Of a DNA stretch of 41,153 nucleotides, positions 25,317 to 33,623 are shown piece by piece (position 1 is the stretch's first letter; the number at the start of each line of letters is the position of its first letter). Source of the DNA: Caedibacter sp052030685 (lineage in GTDB: Bacteria > Pseudomonadota > Gammaproteobacteria > Francisellales > Francisellaceae); contig NZ_JBQAJM010000022.1 in NCBI RefSeq assembly GCF_052030685.1, forward strand, positions 1-41,153. The letters run 5' to 3'. A program made the position numbers and the translations under genes. The notes under the pieces are model-generated. The model saw nothing but the letters and a program-made list of their open reading frames with translations, did no database searches and was not told where the DNA came from.

Positions 25317-27095
25317 TCACCAACCAATCGGCAATCTGTTTTTTAATTCATCCTTTAATCGATCTTTTACCGCACTGGTGCCTGATTCAATTAAAATATT
25401 CTGTAACTGGGCATTATTCATCTCAATGACAGGATTGCTCAGACTACCTTTCACATTAAATTTTAGAGGCAACTTAGCTAATGACTGATTGACACCACCA
25501 GCATTAACCTTAGCATTATAAAACGTAATATTTGCAGGCGCATTCAGCTGAATATCACCAGATTGCCATGCCCAAGCCCCATGCATACTAATATCATATG
25601 TCTTAGCAGTGAGATTAAAATTATTGCCAAACTTAATATCACTTAATAGTTTATCCGCAGACATATTTTTGAGCATTAAAGCAAAGCTTGGTGCAATCCG
25701 ACTATTATTGGCACTGACAAAATCAATGTTTACACGCTTATCAACACTGACAATATTAATTTTTGTCGGTGCAATGGTAAGCCACGGTTGTGTTGAAAGA
25801 TTACTTGCAGTGACATTTAATTGTAAATCATCATTATAATGAATGTTATTGATCATAAGATTTGATATCACTAAGGTCGGTGATTGTTCAATTAGGTGCA
25901 GTGCCTGCCTTTGCGCATATTGATAGACCGGTACAGCATCGTTACTTTCTTTACTGGTGGCTTTATTTTCCTGAGCTACGGACTCAGGTGCTAGCCATTT
26001 AATCACGCGCACAAGTTTAGTCAGATAATCATAATACGTGTTTGCATTTTTAATGTAATGGCGTACATCAAATTGTTGTATTTTATCTTCTTTACTCATA
26101 TCCTCCGCTGAGTTTACTATTTTTGCTTTATCATCAACTTGAGTCGCAACATCACTATCTGCACTGGTATTAGCATATAATGATGCTTTGCTTTGACGTT
26201 TGCTATTCGTTAATACACTATCAACAACCACATCACTTAGCTCAAGGCGTTTTGCCAACAATGAACCAATATTGACTTCAGCCTTTAGCTCTTTTGCAAA
26301 GAAGCTATTTTGATATAAGTTCTCAGGGTTAGCAAAAGCCACATCCTTGATAACTATTTTTCCATCTAAAGCATCAACATCAAGTTGACCTATATCCACT
26401 GTCGCACCATTCACCTTAGTTAATTGAGTTACTAAAATGTTTTTGACAACTTGCGACTGCAAAAAGCTACTCATAATAAATAACAGAATAATGATAATAA
26501 CCGTTACAATCACACCCCACCAACGAAAGGGGTGCTTGAGTTTTTTATCACGCAACTGAACCCAATCAACTTTATGTGCTGATTTTCCAAAAACTGCCCA
26601 TGATATGACTTTGATAAATCGCTTATTAATGATTCTATTGTACGCTTCTTTTTCAGTCTGTAGCACTGCCATTTTAACTTTGATATTTTTGGCAGATCGA
26701 GCAAGCATAAATCCCAAAATCACACCAAGGATGATTGCCAAGATAAAGCTACCAGCCACCAGATAATAATCAAATCCGGCATATGCTAATATTGGCGCAT
26801 TGATCATCCATTTAAATAAAGGTTGCAAGAAACCATCGAGTAGCCAAGTACCAAGATGGTAAGAAATTCCCTCTAAAATAAAGGATAAAATTTCAGCAAT
26901 CGCAAAAATAATTGCTGCCACCACTAAATTGACATTTAATAGTAATAAAAGCAAAACGACAATAAGATAAATAAGTGGCGCATGTTGAAACCCTGGCATA
27001 AATCCTAAAACAAAACCAAATAATGCTGCTAAGAAAAGCTGCATCGGATTAGATTGCCCTGTAATAATTGCTATAAGTTTTTTGATAAATTTCAT
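25317..27095 (-). CDS. Membrane protein fusing a small hydrophobic domain to an AsmA-like domain
   Basis: A 592-residue protein of unknown function. Residues 1 to about 150 hold several membrane helices (LFLAALFGFVLGFMPGF and following), resembling from memory the small TIGR03546/DUF2062-like membrane proteins. After a basic linker there is another helix (VIVTVIIIILLFIMSSF, near 200), then a long periplasmic part starting VDIGQLDVDALDGKIVIKD, as in TIGR03545/AsmA-like proteins, ending in KFNVKGSLSNPVIEM. In other bacteria these two are separate neighbouring genes. AsmA-like proteins are implicated in lipid movement between membranes, which is only an inference here. The ATG at 27095, with AAAGGAT seven bases upstream, is preferred to a longer frame up to 27128. 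Confidence 0.72.
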   Translation of the reverse strand: MKFIKKLIAIITGQSNPMQLFLAALFGFVLGFMPGFQHAPLIYLIVVLLLLLLNVNLVVAAIIFAIAEILSFILEGISYHLGTWLLDGFLQPLFKWMINAPILAYAGFDYYLVAGSFILAIILGVILGFMLARSAKNIKVKMAVLQTEKEAYNRIINKRFIKVISWAVFGKSAHKVDWVQLRDKKLKHPFRWWGVIVTVIIIILLFIMSSFLQSQVVKNILVTQLTKVNGATVDIGQLDVDALDGKIVIKDVAFANPENLYQNSFFAKELKAEVNIGSLLAKRLELSDVVVDSVLTNSKRQSKASLYANTSADSDVATQVDDKAKIVNSAEDMSKEDKIQQFDVRHYIKNANTYYDYLTKLVRVIKWLAPESVAQENKATSKESNDAVPVYQYAQRQALHLIEQSPTLVISNLMINNIHYNDDLQLNVTASNLSTQPWLTIAPTKINIVSVDKRVNIDFVSANNSRIAPSFALMLKNMSADKLLSDIKFGNNFNLTAKTYDISMHGAWAWQSGDIQLNAPANITFYNAKVNAGGVNQSLAKLPLKFNVKGSLSNPVIEMNNAQLQNILIESGTSAVKDRLKDELKNRLPIGW

Positions 27096-27221
27096 CGTGA
27101 TATCCTTTCTAAATCGACTCTCAAACAAACTTTAGTCTAAAAAATTGATTCACTCAAGCTTGATACGCTTAACAGTTAATTGTAAACACAGGTTTTCATA
27201 GCCCCTCTAGCAATCTCTCGT

Positions 27222-27227
27222 TATAAT
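27222..27227 (+). promoter_or_regulatory. Candidate -10 element for dedA
   Basis: A perfect TATAAT lies 33 bases before the dedA ATG at 27261, with no good -35 at the usual distance. It supports the ATG at 27261 over the TTG at 27243, which would lie only about 10 bases after the transcription start. Confidence 0.4.
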
Positions 27228-27260
27228 GCAGCCAACTTAATTTTGCTAATTCGCTATTTT

Positions 27261-27914
27261 ATGGATTTAATACACTATCTTATTGACTTTGTGCTCAACC
27301 TAAATGTTCATATGAACACATTGGTTAATACCTTTGGTCTTTGGACTTATGCATTGTTATTTTTAATCATTTTTTGTGAAACCGGATTAGTCATTATGCC
27401 TTTCTTACCCGGTGACTCTTTGTTATTTGCCGTTGGCATTATTACTGCCACCACTAATTTAAACGTTCACTTAATGGTATTTGTACTGGCATTTGCTGCC
27501 ATCTTGGGTGATAACGTCAACTATTGGATAGGTCATTTGTTTGGCGAGAAACTTTTTAAACCAGATGCCAAAATTCTTAAAACATCTCACCTTGAAAAAA
27601 CGCATCAATTTTTTGAAAAATATGGTGCCAAAGCCATTATTATCGCGCGCTTTGTACCCATTATTCGCACATTCACCCCATTTGCTGCAGGTATGGGTGA
27701 GATGCCCTATCGCCGCTTTGTCACCTTAAGCGTTCTTGCTGCGTTTATATGGGTCGGGTCAATTACCTATCTTGGTTATTTCTTTAGTAATATTCCATTT
27801 ATGCAGGAAAATTTCAGCTATCTTGTTATTGCTATTATACTTGTCTCAATCACCCCTGCCATTATTGAAATAATTAAAAAGCGCCGCTCACTTAAAAAAC
27901 AAAAAAACAGCTAA
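27261..27914 (+). CDS. dedA: DedA-family inner-membrane protein
   Basis: A 217-residue membrane protein matching E. coli DedA in its opening (MDLIHYLIDFVLN) and through FCETGLVIMPFLPGDSLLF, GDNVNYWIGHLFGEKLF, KTHQFFEKYG and RFVPIIRTFTPFAAGMG. The acidic pair in ETGL/PGDS and the arginines of RFVPIIRTF are the residues shown to matter in the family. DedA proteins help recycle lipid carriers such as undecaprenyl phosphate and maintain proton motive force; the exact substrate of this one is not known. It is a single gene divergent from the AsmA-like gene, with a basic C-terminal tail (KKRRSLKKQK). Confidence 0.9.
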   Translation: MDLIHYLIDFVLNLNVHMNTLVNTFGLWTYALLFLIIFCETGLVIMPFLPGDSLLFAVGIITATTNLNVHLMVFVLAFAAILGDNVNYWIGHLFGEKLFKPDAKILKTSHLEKTHQFFEKYGAKAIIIARFVPIIRTFTPFAAGMGEMPYRRFVTLSVLAAFIWVGSITYLGYFFSNIPFMQENFSYLVIAIILVSITPAIIEIIKKRRSLKKQKNS

Positions 27915-28320
27915 TTGTCATCTTTTTAATCATGATACATTTCGTATGATTCAGTATGTTTATTTATCAACAAATCATTGATAATCTACCTTCATCTTGG
28001 CAAGTTCAAAAGAAAGCTAATACACTGTTGCAATACTCTGGGGGGAGGATAGGGTGTTTAGCAAAGTTAAGACAAAAAACAAGATCTTAATTTTGTTAAA
28101 CTTGCCCTTAGATTTATAAAACAACTTATCAAACCCTTTTCTAAATAACAATAAATCCAGTGCGTCACCTTAAAAATTTAAAATACCTTTATTTAAGAAA
28201 TGATGCAGCATCCTCAATTTGCCTTACGATATGCAAATCTCACAAAAAAACATTGCGTATTTTAAATGTGACCGTACAATCACTAATCAATTTACGATAA
28301 CTCTTAAAGAATATAATTTT
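27915..28320. other. 406-base gap between dedA and typA; one doubtful small ORF
   Basis: No clear gene. A 44-codon frame runs from an ATG at 27956 to a TAA at 28088-28090; its middle (LPSSWQVQKKANTLLQYSGG) is protein-like, but it has no ribosome binding site and matches no family I know, so it may be a remnant. TTAAGA and TCTTAA near 28066-28090 can pair and are followed by a short T-run, a weak possible terminator for dedA. The last part is an AT-rich leader for typA. Confidence 0.4.
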
Positions 28321-30138
28321 ATGATCGAAAATTTACGTAATATCGCGATTATTGCCCACGTTGACCATGGCAAAACAACACTGGTCGATAAACTATTACA
28401 GCAATCAGGAACTTTACAAACACGTGGTGCTGAGGTTGAGCGCGTAATGGACTCAAACGACCTGGAAAAAGAACGTGGCATCACGATTCTTGCCAAGAAT
28501 ACTGCCATTAAATGGAATGATTATCGCATCAACATCGTCGACACACCAGGGCATGCTGACTTCGGTGGTGAGGTAGAACGTGTCATGTCAATGGTTGATT
28601 CGGTGCTTCTTTTGGTTGATGCTGTTGATGGTCCGATGCCACAAACGCGCTTTGTAACTGAAAAAGCCTTCGCGCGCGGTTTAAAACCCATTGTTGTTAT
28701 TAATAAGATTGACCGCCCAGGGGCGCGCCCTGATTGGGTGATGGATCAAGTGTTTGACCTATTTGATCGCTTAGGTGCCACTGATGAGCAACTTGACTTT
28801 CCTGTTGTCTACACATCGGCATTAAACGGCTTTGCGACAATGGATGAAAATGAAATCACTGACAATATGAACGCCCTATTTGAAACGATTGTTGAATGTG
28901 TATCGCCACCTGAAGTTGATGAAAATGGTGCATTTCAAATGCAGATTTCATCATTGGATTATTCAAGTTTTGTTGGCACTATTGGCATTGGTCGCATCAA
29001 ACGTGGCAAGATCAAAACCAATACACCCGTGAGCATTATTGATAAAAATGGCAACACAAAACAAGGTCGTGTATTACAAGTATTAGGTCATATGGGACTT
29101 GAGCGCGTTGAAGTGCCTGAAGCATCCGCAGGTGATATTGTCTGCATTACCGGTATTGAGGGTATTAATATCTCTGATACCATTTGCGCATTAGATTGTG
29201 TTGAAGCGCTGCCGCCACTATCGGTTGATGAACCAACGATTTCGATGACTTTCCAAGTAAACAACTCGCCATTTGCCGGTCGCGAAGGTAAGTTTGTCAC
29301 TTCTCGTCAAATTAAAGATCGTTTGGAAAAAGAGCTTTTACACAATGTAGCCCTTCGTGTTGAGCAACTTGATGATCCTGATAAATTCAAAGTCTCTGGT
29401 CGTGGTGAACTGCATTTATCTATCCTACTTGAAAACATGCGTCGCGAAGGTTTTGAAATCGCTGTATCTCGCCCCCATGTGATCTTTAAAGAAATTGATG
29501 GCGAAATGTGTGAGCCCTATGAGCAGGCGATTATCGATGTTGATGAGCAATATCAAGGTTCTGTGATGGAGAAAATGGGCTTACGCCAAGGTGAGCTTAG
29601 AAACATGGAGCCCGACGGCAAAGGCCGTGTGCGCTTAGAATTTGTCATTCCGTCGCGTGGTTTAATTGGTTTTTATACTGAATTTTTGACCATTACCTCA
29701 GGGACTGGCATTATCAACAAAATATTTGATCATTATGGTCCAATGAAAAAAGGTATTATTGAATCACGTTTAAATGGTACCTTAATTTCAAACTGCGCAG
29801 GTAAAGCATTGGCCTTTGCTTTATTTAATCTTCAAGAACGCGGCAAGCTATTTATTGGGCATGGTATTGAAGTTTATGAAGGCATGATTATCGGCATTAA
29901 TTCACGTGATAATGACTTAACCGTTAATCCATGCAAAGGTAAGCAGCTAACGAATGTACGTGCTTCTGGCAAAGATGAGAGTATTGTGTTAACTACGCCA
30001 ATTAAAGTCACACTTGAGTATGCATTAGAGTTTATTGAAGATGATGAACTCGTTGAGATCACACCAAAATCGATTCGTCTACGTAAGAAAATGTTGACTG
30101 AATCAGATCGTAAACGTCACTCACGGTCAAAAGAGTAA
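28321..30138 (+). CDS. typA: Ribosome-associated translational GTPase TypA/BipA
   Basis: TypA is an EF-G-like GTPase that binds the ribosome and aids 50S assembly and growth under stress such as cold. The 605-residue protein starts MIENLRNIAIIAHVDHGKTT, with the P-loop at 12-19, then DTPGHADFGGEVERV, NKIDRPGARPDWV, and the domain V and C-terminal blocks (SGRGELHLSILLENMRREGFE, PSRGLIGF). The frame is open further upstream to 28219, but those residues are not in the family, so the ATG at 28321 was taken. It stands alone and converges on sufS. Confidence 0.96.
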   Translation: MIENLRNIAIIAHVDHGKTTLVDKLLQQSGTLQTRGAEVERVMDSNDLEKERGITILAKNTAIKWNDYRINIVDTPGHADFGGEVERVMSMVDSVLLLVDAVDGPMPQTRFVTEKAFARGLKPIVVINKIDRPGARPDWVMDQVFDLFDRLGATDEQLDFPVVYTSALNGFATMDENEITDNMNALFETIVECVSPPEVDENGAFQMQISSLDYSSFVGTIGIGRIKRGKIKTNTPVSIIDKNGNTKQGRVLQVLGHMGLERVEVPEASAGDIVCITGIEGINISDTICALDCVEALPPLSVDEPTISMTFQVNNSPFAGREGKFVTSRQIKDRLEKELLHNVALRVEQLDDPDKFKVSGRGELHLSILLENMRREGFEIAVSRPHVIFKEIDGEMCEPYEQAIIDVDEQYQGSVMEKMGLRQGELRNMEPDGKGRVRLEFVIPSRGLIGFYTEFLTITSGTGIINKIFDHYGPMKKGIIESRLNGTLISNCAGKALAFALFNLQERGKLFIGHGIEVYEGMIIGINSRDNDLTVNPCKGKQLTNVRASGKDESIVLTTPIKVTLEYALEFIEDDELVEITPKSIRLRKKMLTESDRKRHSRSKE

Positions 30139-30158
30139 TCTGCTATAAACATAAAGTT

Positions 30159-30212
30159 GGCTGAGCGTTAGTCGAAGCTATTTATCTTTGCATACTCTTC
30201 GACTTTGCTCAG
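30159..30212. repeat. Stem-loop dispersed repeat, copy B, between convergent genes
   Basis: Arms GGCTGAGCGTTAGTCGAAGC (30159-30178) and CTTCGACTTTGCTCAG (30197-30212) form an imperfect stem with an 18-base loop. The first arm matches copy A at 7990-8048 at 19 of 20 positions on the opposite strand. It lies between the ends of typA and sufS. The remaining bases of the 123-base gap hold nothing else that I see. Confidence 0.7.
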
Positions 30213-30261
30213 AGCACGCTTAAACGAATATTTGATCGTAACCCAATACATTCACCATCAT

Positions 30262-31485
30262 TTATGACAACATCTTAATCGCTTTATGCAGTCCTTGAAC
30301 CAACATATCAACATCTTCTTTGGTATTATAAACACCAAACGATGCACGCACCGTCGATGGCACGTTATAACGCTGCAATAACGGTTGCGCACAATGATGC
30401 CCTGTGCGTACACAAACCCCTGATAGATCAAGCAGTGTGCCCAAATCATTAGCATGAAATCCATCAATAACAAAGGTAATGACTGCGGCTTTATGCGCAC
30501 TTTCACCTAATATTCTAAGCCTTGGAATGCTTTGTAATTTCTCTGTAGCATAGTGAAGCAACATTTCTTCATGCGCTTTAATCTTACAAATCCCAATGCT
30601 TTGCACATATTCAATCGCTTTAGATAAACCAATCACACCAATAATATCAGGAGTACCTGCCTCAAACTTATACGGTGGTTCAGCAAATGTCGTCTCATTC
30701 ATCGTTACAAGCTTGATCATGTCACCCCCACCTTGGTAGGGAGACATTAAATGGTGCCATTTCTCTTTGGCATATAACACGCCAACACCCGTAGTGCCAT
30801 AAAGTTTATGTGAGGAAAAAGCAAAGAAGTCACAGTCTAAGTCAACCACATCAATTTTCTGATGAACGACAGATTGCGCACCATCAACAACAATCGCAAC
30901 GTCAGGATGTGTTTTGCGAATATTTTGAATAATTTCTTTAATGGGATTAATCGTCCCTAATACATTTGAGCAATGTGTTAACGAGACAAGCTTTGTTTTT
31001 TCTGTCAATAAGGATGGCAAAACGGATAAGTCTAGTTCACCTTTATCGGTTACCGGAATATATTTAATCGTCAAGGGTTTATGTTTGCTCATTAATTGCC
31101 ATGGTACAATATTGGCATGATGCTCCATCTCGGTAATGATAATCTCATCACCGGCATTAAAGTACTGATCTAACAACGAGCTTGCCACCAGATTAATCGA
31201 TTCAGTTGTCCCTTTGGTAAAGATAATTTCTTCCATCTTTTGTGCACCAATAAAGTGCTGAACGATTTTGCGCGTGCCCTCGTATTTTTCAGTGGCTTGA
31301 TCACTTAGATAGTAAACACCTCGATGGACATTAGCATAGTCATTGGTGTAGCTATCTTTGACCGCATCAATCACGATATTTGGCTTTTGTGCTGAGGCAC
31401 CAGTGTCTAAAAACACCACCGGTTTACCATGAATGGTTTGCTTTAAAAAAGGGAAATCCTGACGAATTTTTTGTATATCTAACAC
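30262..31485 (-). CDS. sufS: Cysteine desulfurase, SufS type
   Basis: A PLP enzyme that removes sulfur from cysteine for Fe-S cluster assembly. It has TKGTTESINLVA, EMEHHANIVPW, VDGAQSVVHQ, the PLP lysine in FSSHKLYGTTGVG, and the active-site cysteine in RTGHHCAQPLL, diagnostic of the SufS/CsdA group. Conservation starts at LDIQKIRQDFPFL, so the GTG at 31485 (408 residues) was chosen; ATGs at 31551, 31524 and 31521 give longer versions, and none has a good ribosome binding site, so the start is uncertain. It follows the toxin gene closely on the same strand. No other suf gene is in the window, so the SufBCD/SufE partners must lie elsewhere. Confidence 0.9.
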   Translation of the reverse strand: MLDIQKIRQDFPFLKQTIHGKPVVFLDTGASAQKPNIVIDAVKDSYTNDYANVHRGVYYLSDQATEKYEGTRKIVQHFIGAQKMEEIIFTKGTTESINLVASSLLDQYFNAGDEIIITEMEHHANIVPWQLMSKHKPLTIKYIPVTDKGELDLSVLPSLLTEKTKLVSLTHCSNVLGTINPIKEIIQNIRKTHPDVAIVVDGAQSVVHQKIDVVDLDCDFFAFSSHKLYGTTGVGVLYAKEKWHHLMSPYQGGGDMIKLVTMNETTFAEPPYKFEAGTPDIIGVIGLSKAIEYVQSIGICKIKAHEEMLLHYATEKLQSIPRLRILGESAHKAAVITFVIDGFHANDLGTLLDLSGVCVRTGHHCAQPLLQRYNVPSTVRASFGVYNTKEDVDMLVQGLHKAIKMLS

Positions 31486-31562
31486 TTTAAATGCTCTGCT
31501 GCTGTATTTAATCAACCTCATCATTCTATGACAAAATGATATCAATGGCATAGCCTAAATAA

Positions 31563-31937
31563 TTAAAAAGTATTTATATTTTCCTTAAACCCTATTAATA
31601 GATCCAATTTACTAAAAATTTCATACCTCTCTTTGTCGGTAATACTGGTAATTAATGTTGGTTCTAATCTTAGCATTGAAATTGATCGACACTGCTCAGG
31701 CAAAGCAAAGCTATCCTGCTGTAAATGATCCCTTGCCGTTATCTTGACGTGCAAAATTCGGCTTTTATCATATGACTGTGTACTCAGTGGACAAATAAAT
31801 AAAGGGGAAATACCACTATCAAGAAAAGTCTGATGTGTTAATACAATGACCGGCCTTTTTTTGCCAATCTCACTGCCTTTATTTGGGTTTAAATTCGCCA
31901 AGTAAACACCCGAATTTTTAAGGTGTTTAATCATCAT
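31563..31937 (-). CDS. MazF/PemK-family toxin (endoribonuclease) of a toxin-antitoxin pair
   Basis: A 124-residue protein with the PemK/MazF opening GVYLANLNPNKGSEIGKKRPVIVLT, an SH3-like barrel pattern, and SFALPEQCRSISMLRL, which fits the conserved strand and cleavage-site region. Members cut mRNA at short motifs to slow growth. It overlaps the upstream RHH antitoxin gene by 11 bases, with AGAGG before its two adjacent ATGs (31937, 31934). It sits between dnaB and sufS, most likely as a small acquired module. RNase activity and target motif are not shown by sequence. Confidence 0.86.
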   Translation of the reverse strand: MMIKHLKNSGVYLANLNPNKGSEIGKKRPVIVLTHQTFLDSGISPLFICPLSTQSYDKSRILHVKITARDHLQQDSFALPEQCRSISMLRLEPTLITSITDKERYEIFSKLDLLIGFKENINTF

Positions 31938-32163
31938 CTAAGCCTCTTTCAATTTCATGTAACTCTCTTTGATAGTCTGAATTACCACTCATTTGCACTA
32001 AAAATTGCGCTATTTCCTTGCGTTCATTTTTGCGCTTTATGCGAGCAATTTCATGCTCGATAGCATGAGTAATAAACTTAGTTCTGGATAAGCCTAACGA
32101 CTTTGCGATTAACATACTCTCTTTCTCAAGTGCATCATTCAACTTTAATGAAATCGTTGACAT
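31927..32163 (-). CDS. Ribbon-helix-helix antitoxin
   Basis: A 78-residue protein beginning MSTISLKLNDALEKESMLIAKSLGLSRTKFITHAI, the ribbon-helix-helix (CopG/MetJ-like) DNA-binding fold, followed by a charged C-terminus (RKNERKEIAQF, ELHEIERGLDDD) that would wrap the toxin. The ATG at 32163 was chosen because GGAGG lies five bases upstream; the ATG at 32175 would start inside that site. The gene overlaps the MazF-type toxin by 11 bases. A long palindrome just upstream is the probable autoregulatory operator. Confidence 0.86.
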   Translation of the reverse strand: MSTISLKLNDALEKESMLIAKSLGLSRTKFITHAIEHEIARIKRKNERKEIAQFLVQMSGNSDYQRELHEIERGLDDD

Positions 32164-32180
32164 AGTAACCTCCATATTTT

Positions 32181-32214
32181 TAAATATATTTTAGTATATC
32201 ATAAAATATATTTA
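32181..32214 (-). promoter_or_regulatory. Operator/promoter of the toxin-antitoxin pair, overlapping the dnaB stop
   Basis: A perfect inverted repeat with 13-base arms, TAAATATATTTTA (32181-32193) and TAAAATATATTTA (32202-32214), around eight bases. Each arm contains a smaller near-palindrome, as expected for cooperative RHH dimers. Read on the minus strand the centre contains TATACT, a good -10. The outer arm includes the TAA stop of dnaB at 32212-32214. Confidence 0.75.
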
Positions 32215-33612
32215 ATGCACTCCAAACGGTACACTTTGCTCAAAGGTTAAATCAGCAAATCGACAAAAACGTCCTTCAAAATGTACTTTAATATTACCTA
32301 TCGGACCATTACGCTGTTTACCAATAATAATCTCGCCTAAGCCTTTATTATCTTCCTTATCCTTATGATAGACTTCATCTCGATAGACAAACATAATCAC
32401 ATCAGCATCCTGCTCAATCGCACCAGATTCACGTAAATCTGACATCATTGGACGTTTATCCGCACGATCATCAACGCCACGATTAAGCTGTGATAAAGCA
32501 ATAACAGGCACATGTAACTCTTTGGCAAGAGATTTTAATGCACGTGATATTTCTGAGACCTCTTGTGTACGGTTATTTTCATAACCTGGTACTTTCATTA
32601 ACTGCAGATAATCGACAACAATCATACTCAAGCCGCCTTGCTCTTTATAAAGCTTACGCGCACGCGAGCGCATATCAGCAGGTGATAAACCCGCACTATC
32701 ATCAATATGCATATTGAAATCTTTGGATAACACTTCCATTGCTGTTGTGATCTTCGCCCAATGCTCATCTTCTAGGCGACCATTCCTTAGCGCATTTTGC
32801 TCAACGCGACCAAGAGATGAAATCATTCTAAGCACAATATCTTCTGATGGCATCTCCAAACTAAACACAAGTACCGGCTTTTCAGCACCTCTGGCAACAT
32901 TCTCTGCTAAATTCATGGCAAAGGTTGTTTTTCCCATGGATGGGCGCCCGGCAACAATCACTAGATTCGCAGGATGCAAGCCTGAGGTTAATTCATCCAA
33001 GTCTGTAAAGCCACTGGAAATACCGGTAATACCATCACTTGCTTCCATCATCGCATCAATGCGATCAATCACACTTGGGATAATGTCACGCACCGACTTA
33101 GGACCATCACTGCGCCCAGTATCGCTCTCAGCAATTGATAAAATCTTCTGCTCAGCGACATCCAATATATCTACAGCTTTACGCCCTTCTGGCACGTAAA
33201 CCATATTGGCAATATCAGTGGCTGTATTTAAAAGCACACGTAATTTTGAGCGCTCTTTAACAATTTCAGCATAGGCGACAACGTTAGCAGCTGTTGGCGT
33301 ATTCTTGGCAATCTCAGCTAAATAGTGAAGCCCCCCTGCTTGCTCTAACAATTTCTCATTTGACAATGAATCGCTTAAAGTGATGATATCAAAAGGTGAT
33401 TCATCTTTAATCAGCTTTTGCATTTGGCGAAAAACAATACGATGTTGTGTACTATAAAAGTCATCAGGTCGCAAAATTTCTTCAATCTTAAACCATGCCT
33501 CATTATCCAATATCAACCCACCAATGACTGAACGCTCAGCATCGATTGAGGATGGTGGTCGCTTGATATTCTCAAGTTGGCTATTTAAAGACATTACTTC
33601 ATTTGGATGCAT
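32212..33612 (-). CDS. dnaB: Replicative DNA helicase DnaB
   Basis: DnaB is the hexameric 5'-3' helicase at the replication fork. The 466-residue protein has an N-terminal primase-interacting domain (PPSSIDAERSVIGGLILDNEAW), a linker, and a RecA-like ATPase with Walker A AGRPSMGKTTFAMNLA, SLEMPSEDIVLRM, Walker B MIVVDYLQLM, and SQLNRGVDDRADKRPMMSDLRESGAIEQDAD. No intein is present. The ATG at 33612 lies 11 bases after the rdgC stop; an ATG at 33594 is an alternative start. It probably shares a transcript with rdgC. Its stop codon lies within the toxin-antitoxin operator. Confidence 0.96.
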   Translation of the reverse strand: MHPNEVMSLNSQLENIKRPPSSIDAERSVIGGLILDNEAWFKIEEILRPDDFYSTQHRIVFRQMQKLIKDESPFDIITLSDSLSNEKLLEQAGGLHYLAEIAKNTPTAANVVAYAEIVKERSKLRVLLNTATDIANMVYVPEGRKAVDILDVAEQKILSIAESDTGRSDGPKSVRDIIPSVIDRIDAMMEASDGITGISSGFTDLDELTSGLHPANLVIVAGRPSMGKTTFAMNLAENVARGAEKPVLVFSLEMPSEDIVLRMISSLGRVEQNALRNGRLEDEHWAKITTAMEVLSKDFNMHIDDSAGLSPADMRSRARKLYKEQGGLSMIVVDYLQLMKVPGYENNRTQEVSEISRALKSLAKELHVPVIALSQLNRGVDDRADKRPMMSDLRESGAIEQDADVIMFVYRDEVYHKDKEDNKGLGEIIIGKQRNGPIGNIKVHFEGRFCRFADLTFEQSVPFGVH

Positions 33613-33623
33613 AAAATATTATA

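Noticed and set aside
28219..28320. 34-residue N-terminal extension of TypA
   Set aside because: The family starts at MIExLRNIAIIAHVDHGKTT, and the upstream residues are AT-rich frame extension only.
32714..33199. 161-residue ORF opposite dnaB
   Set aside because: It lies wholly within dnaB on the other strand and has no recognisable domain.
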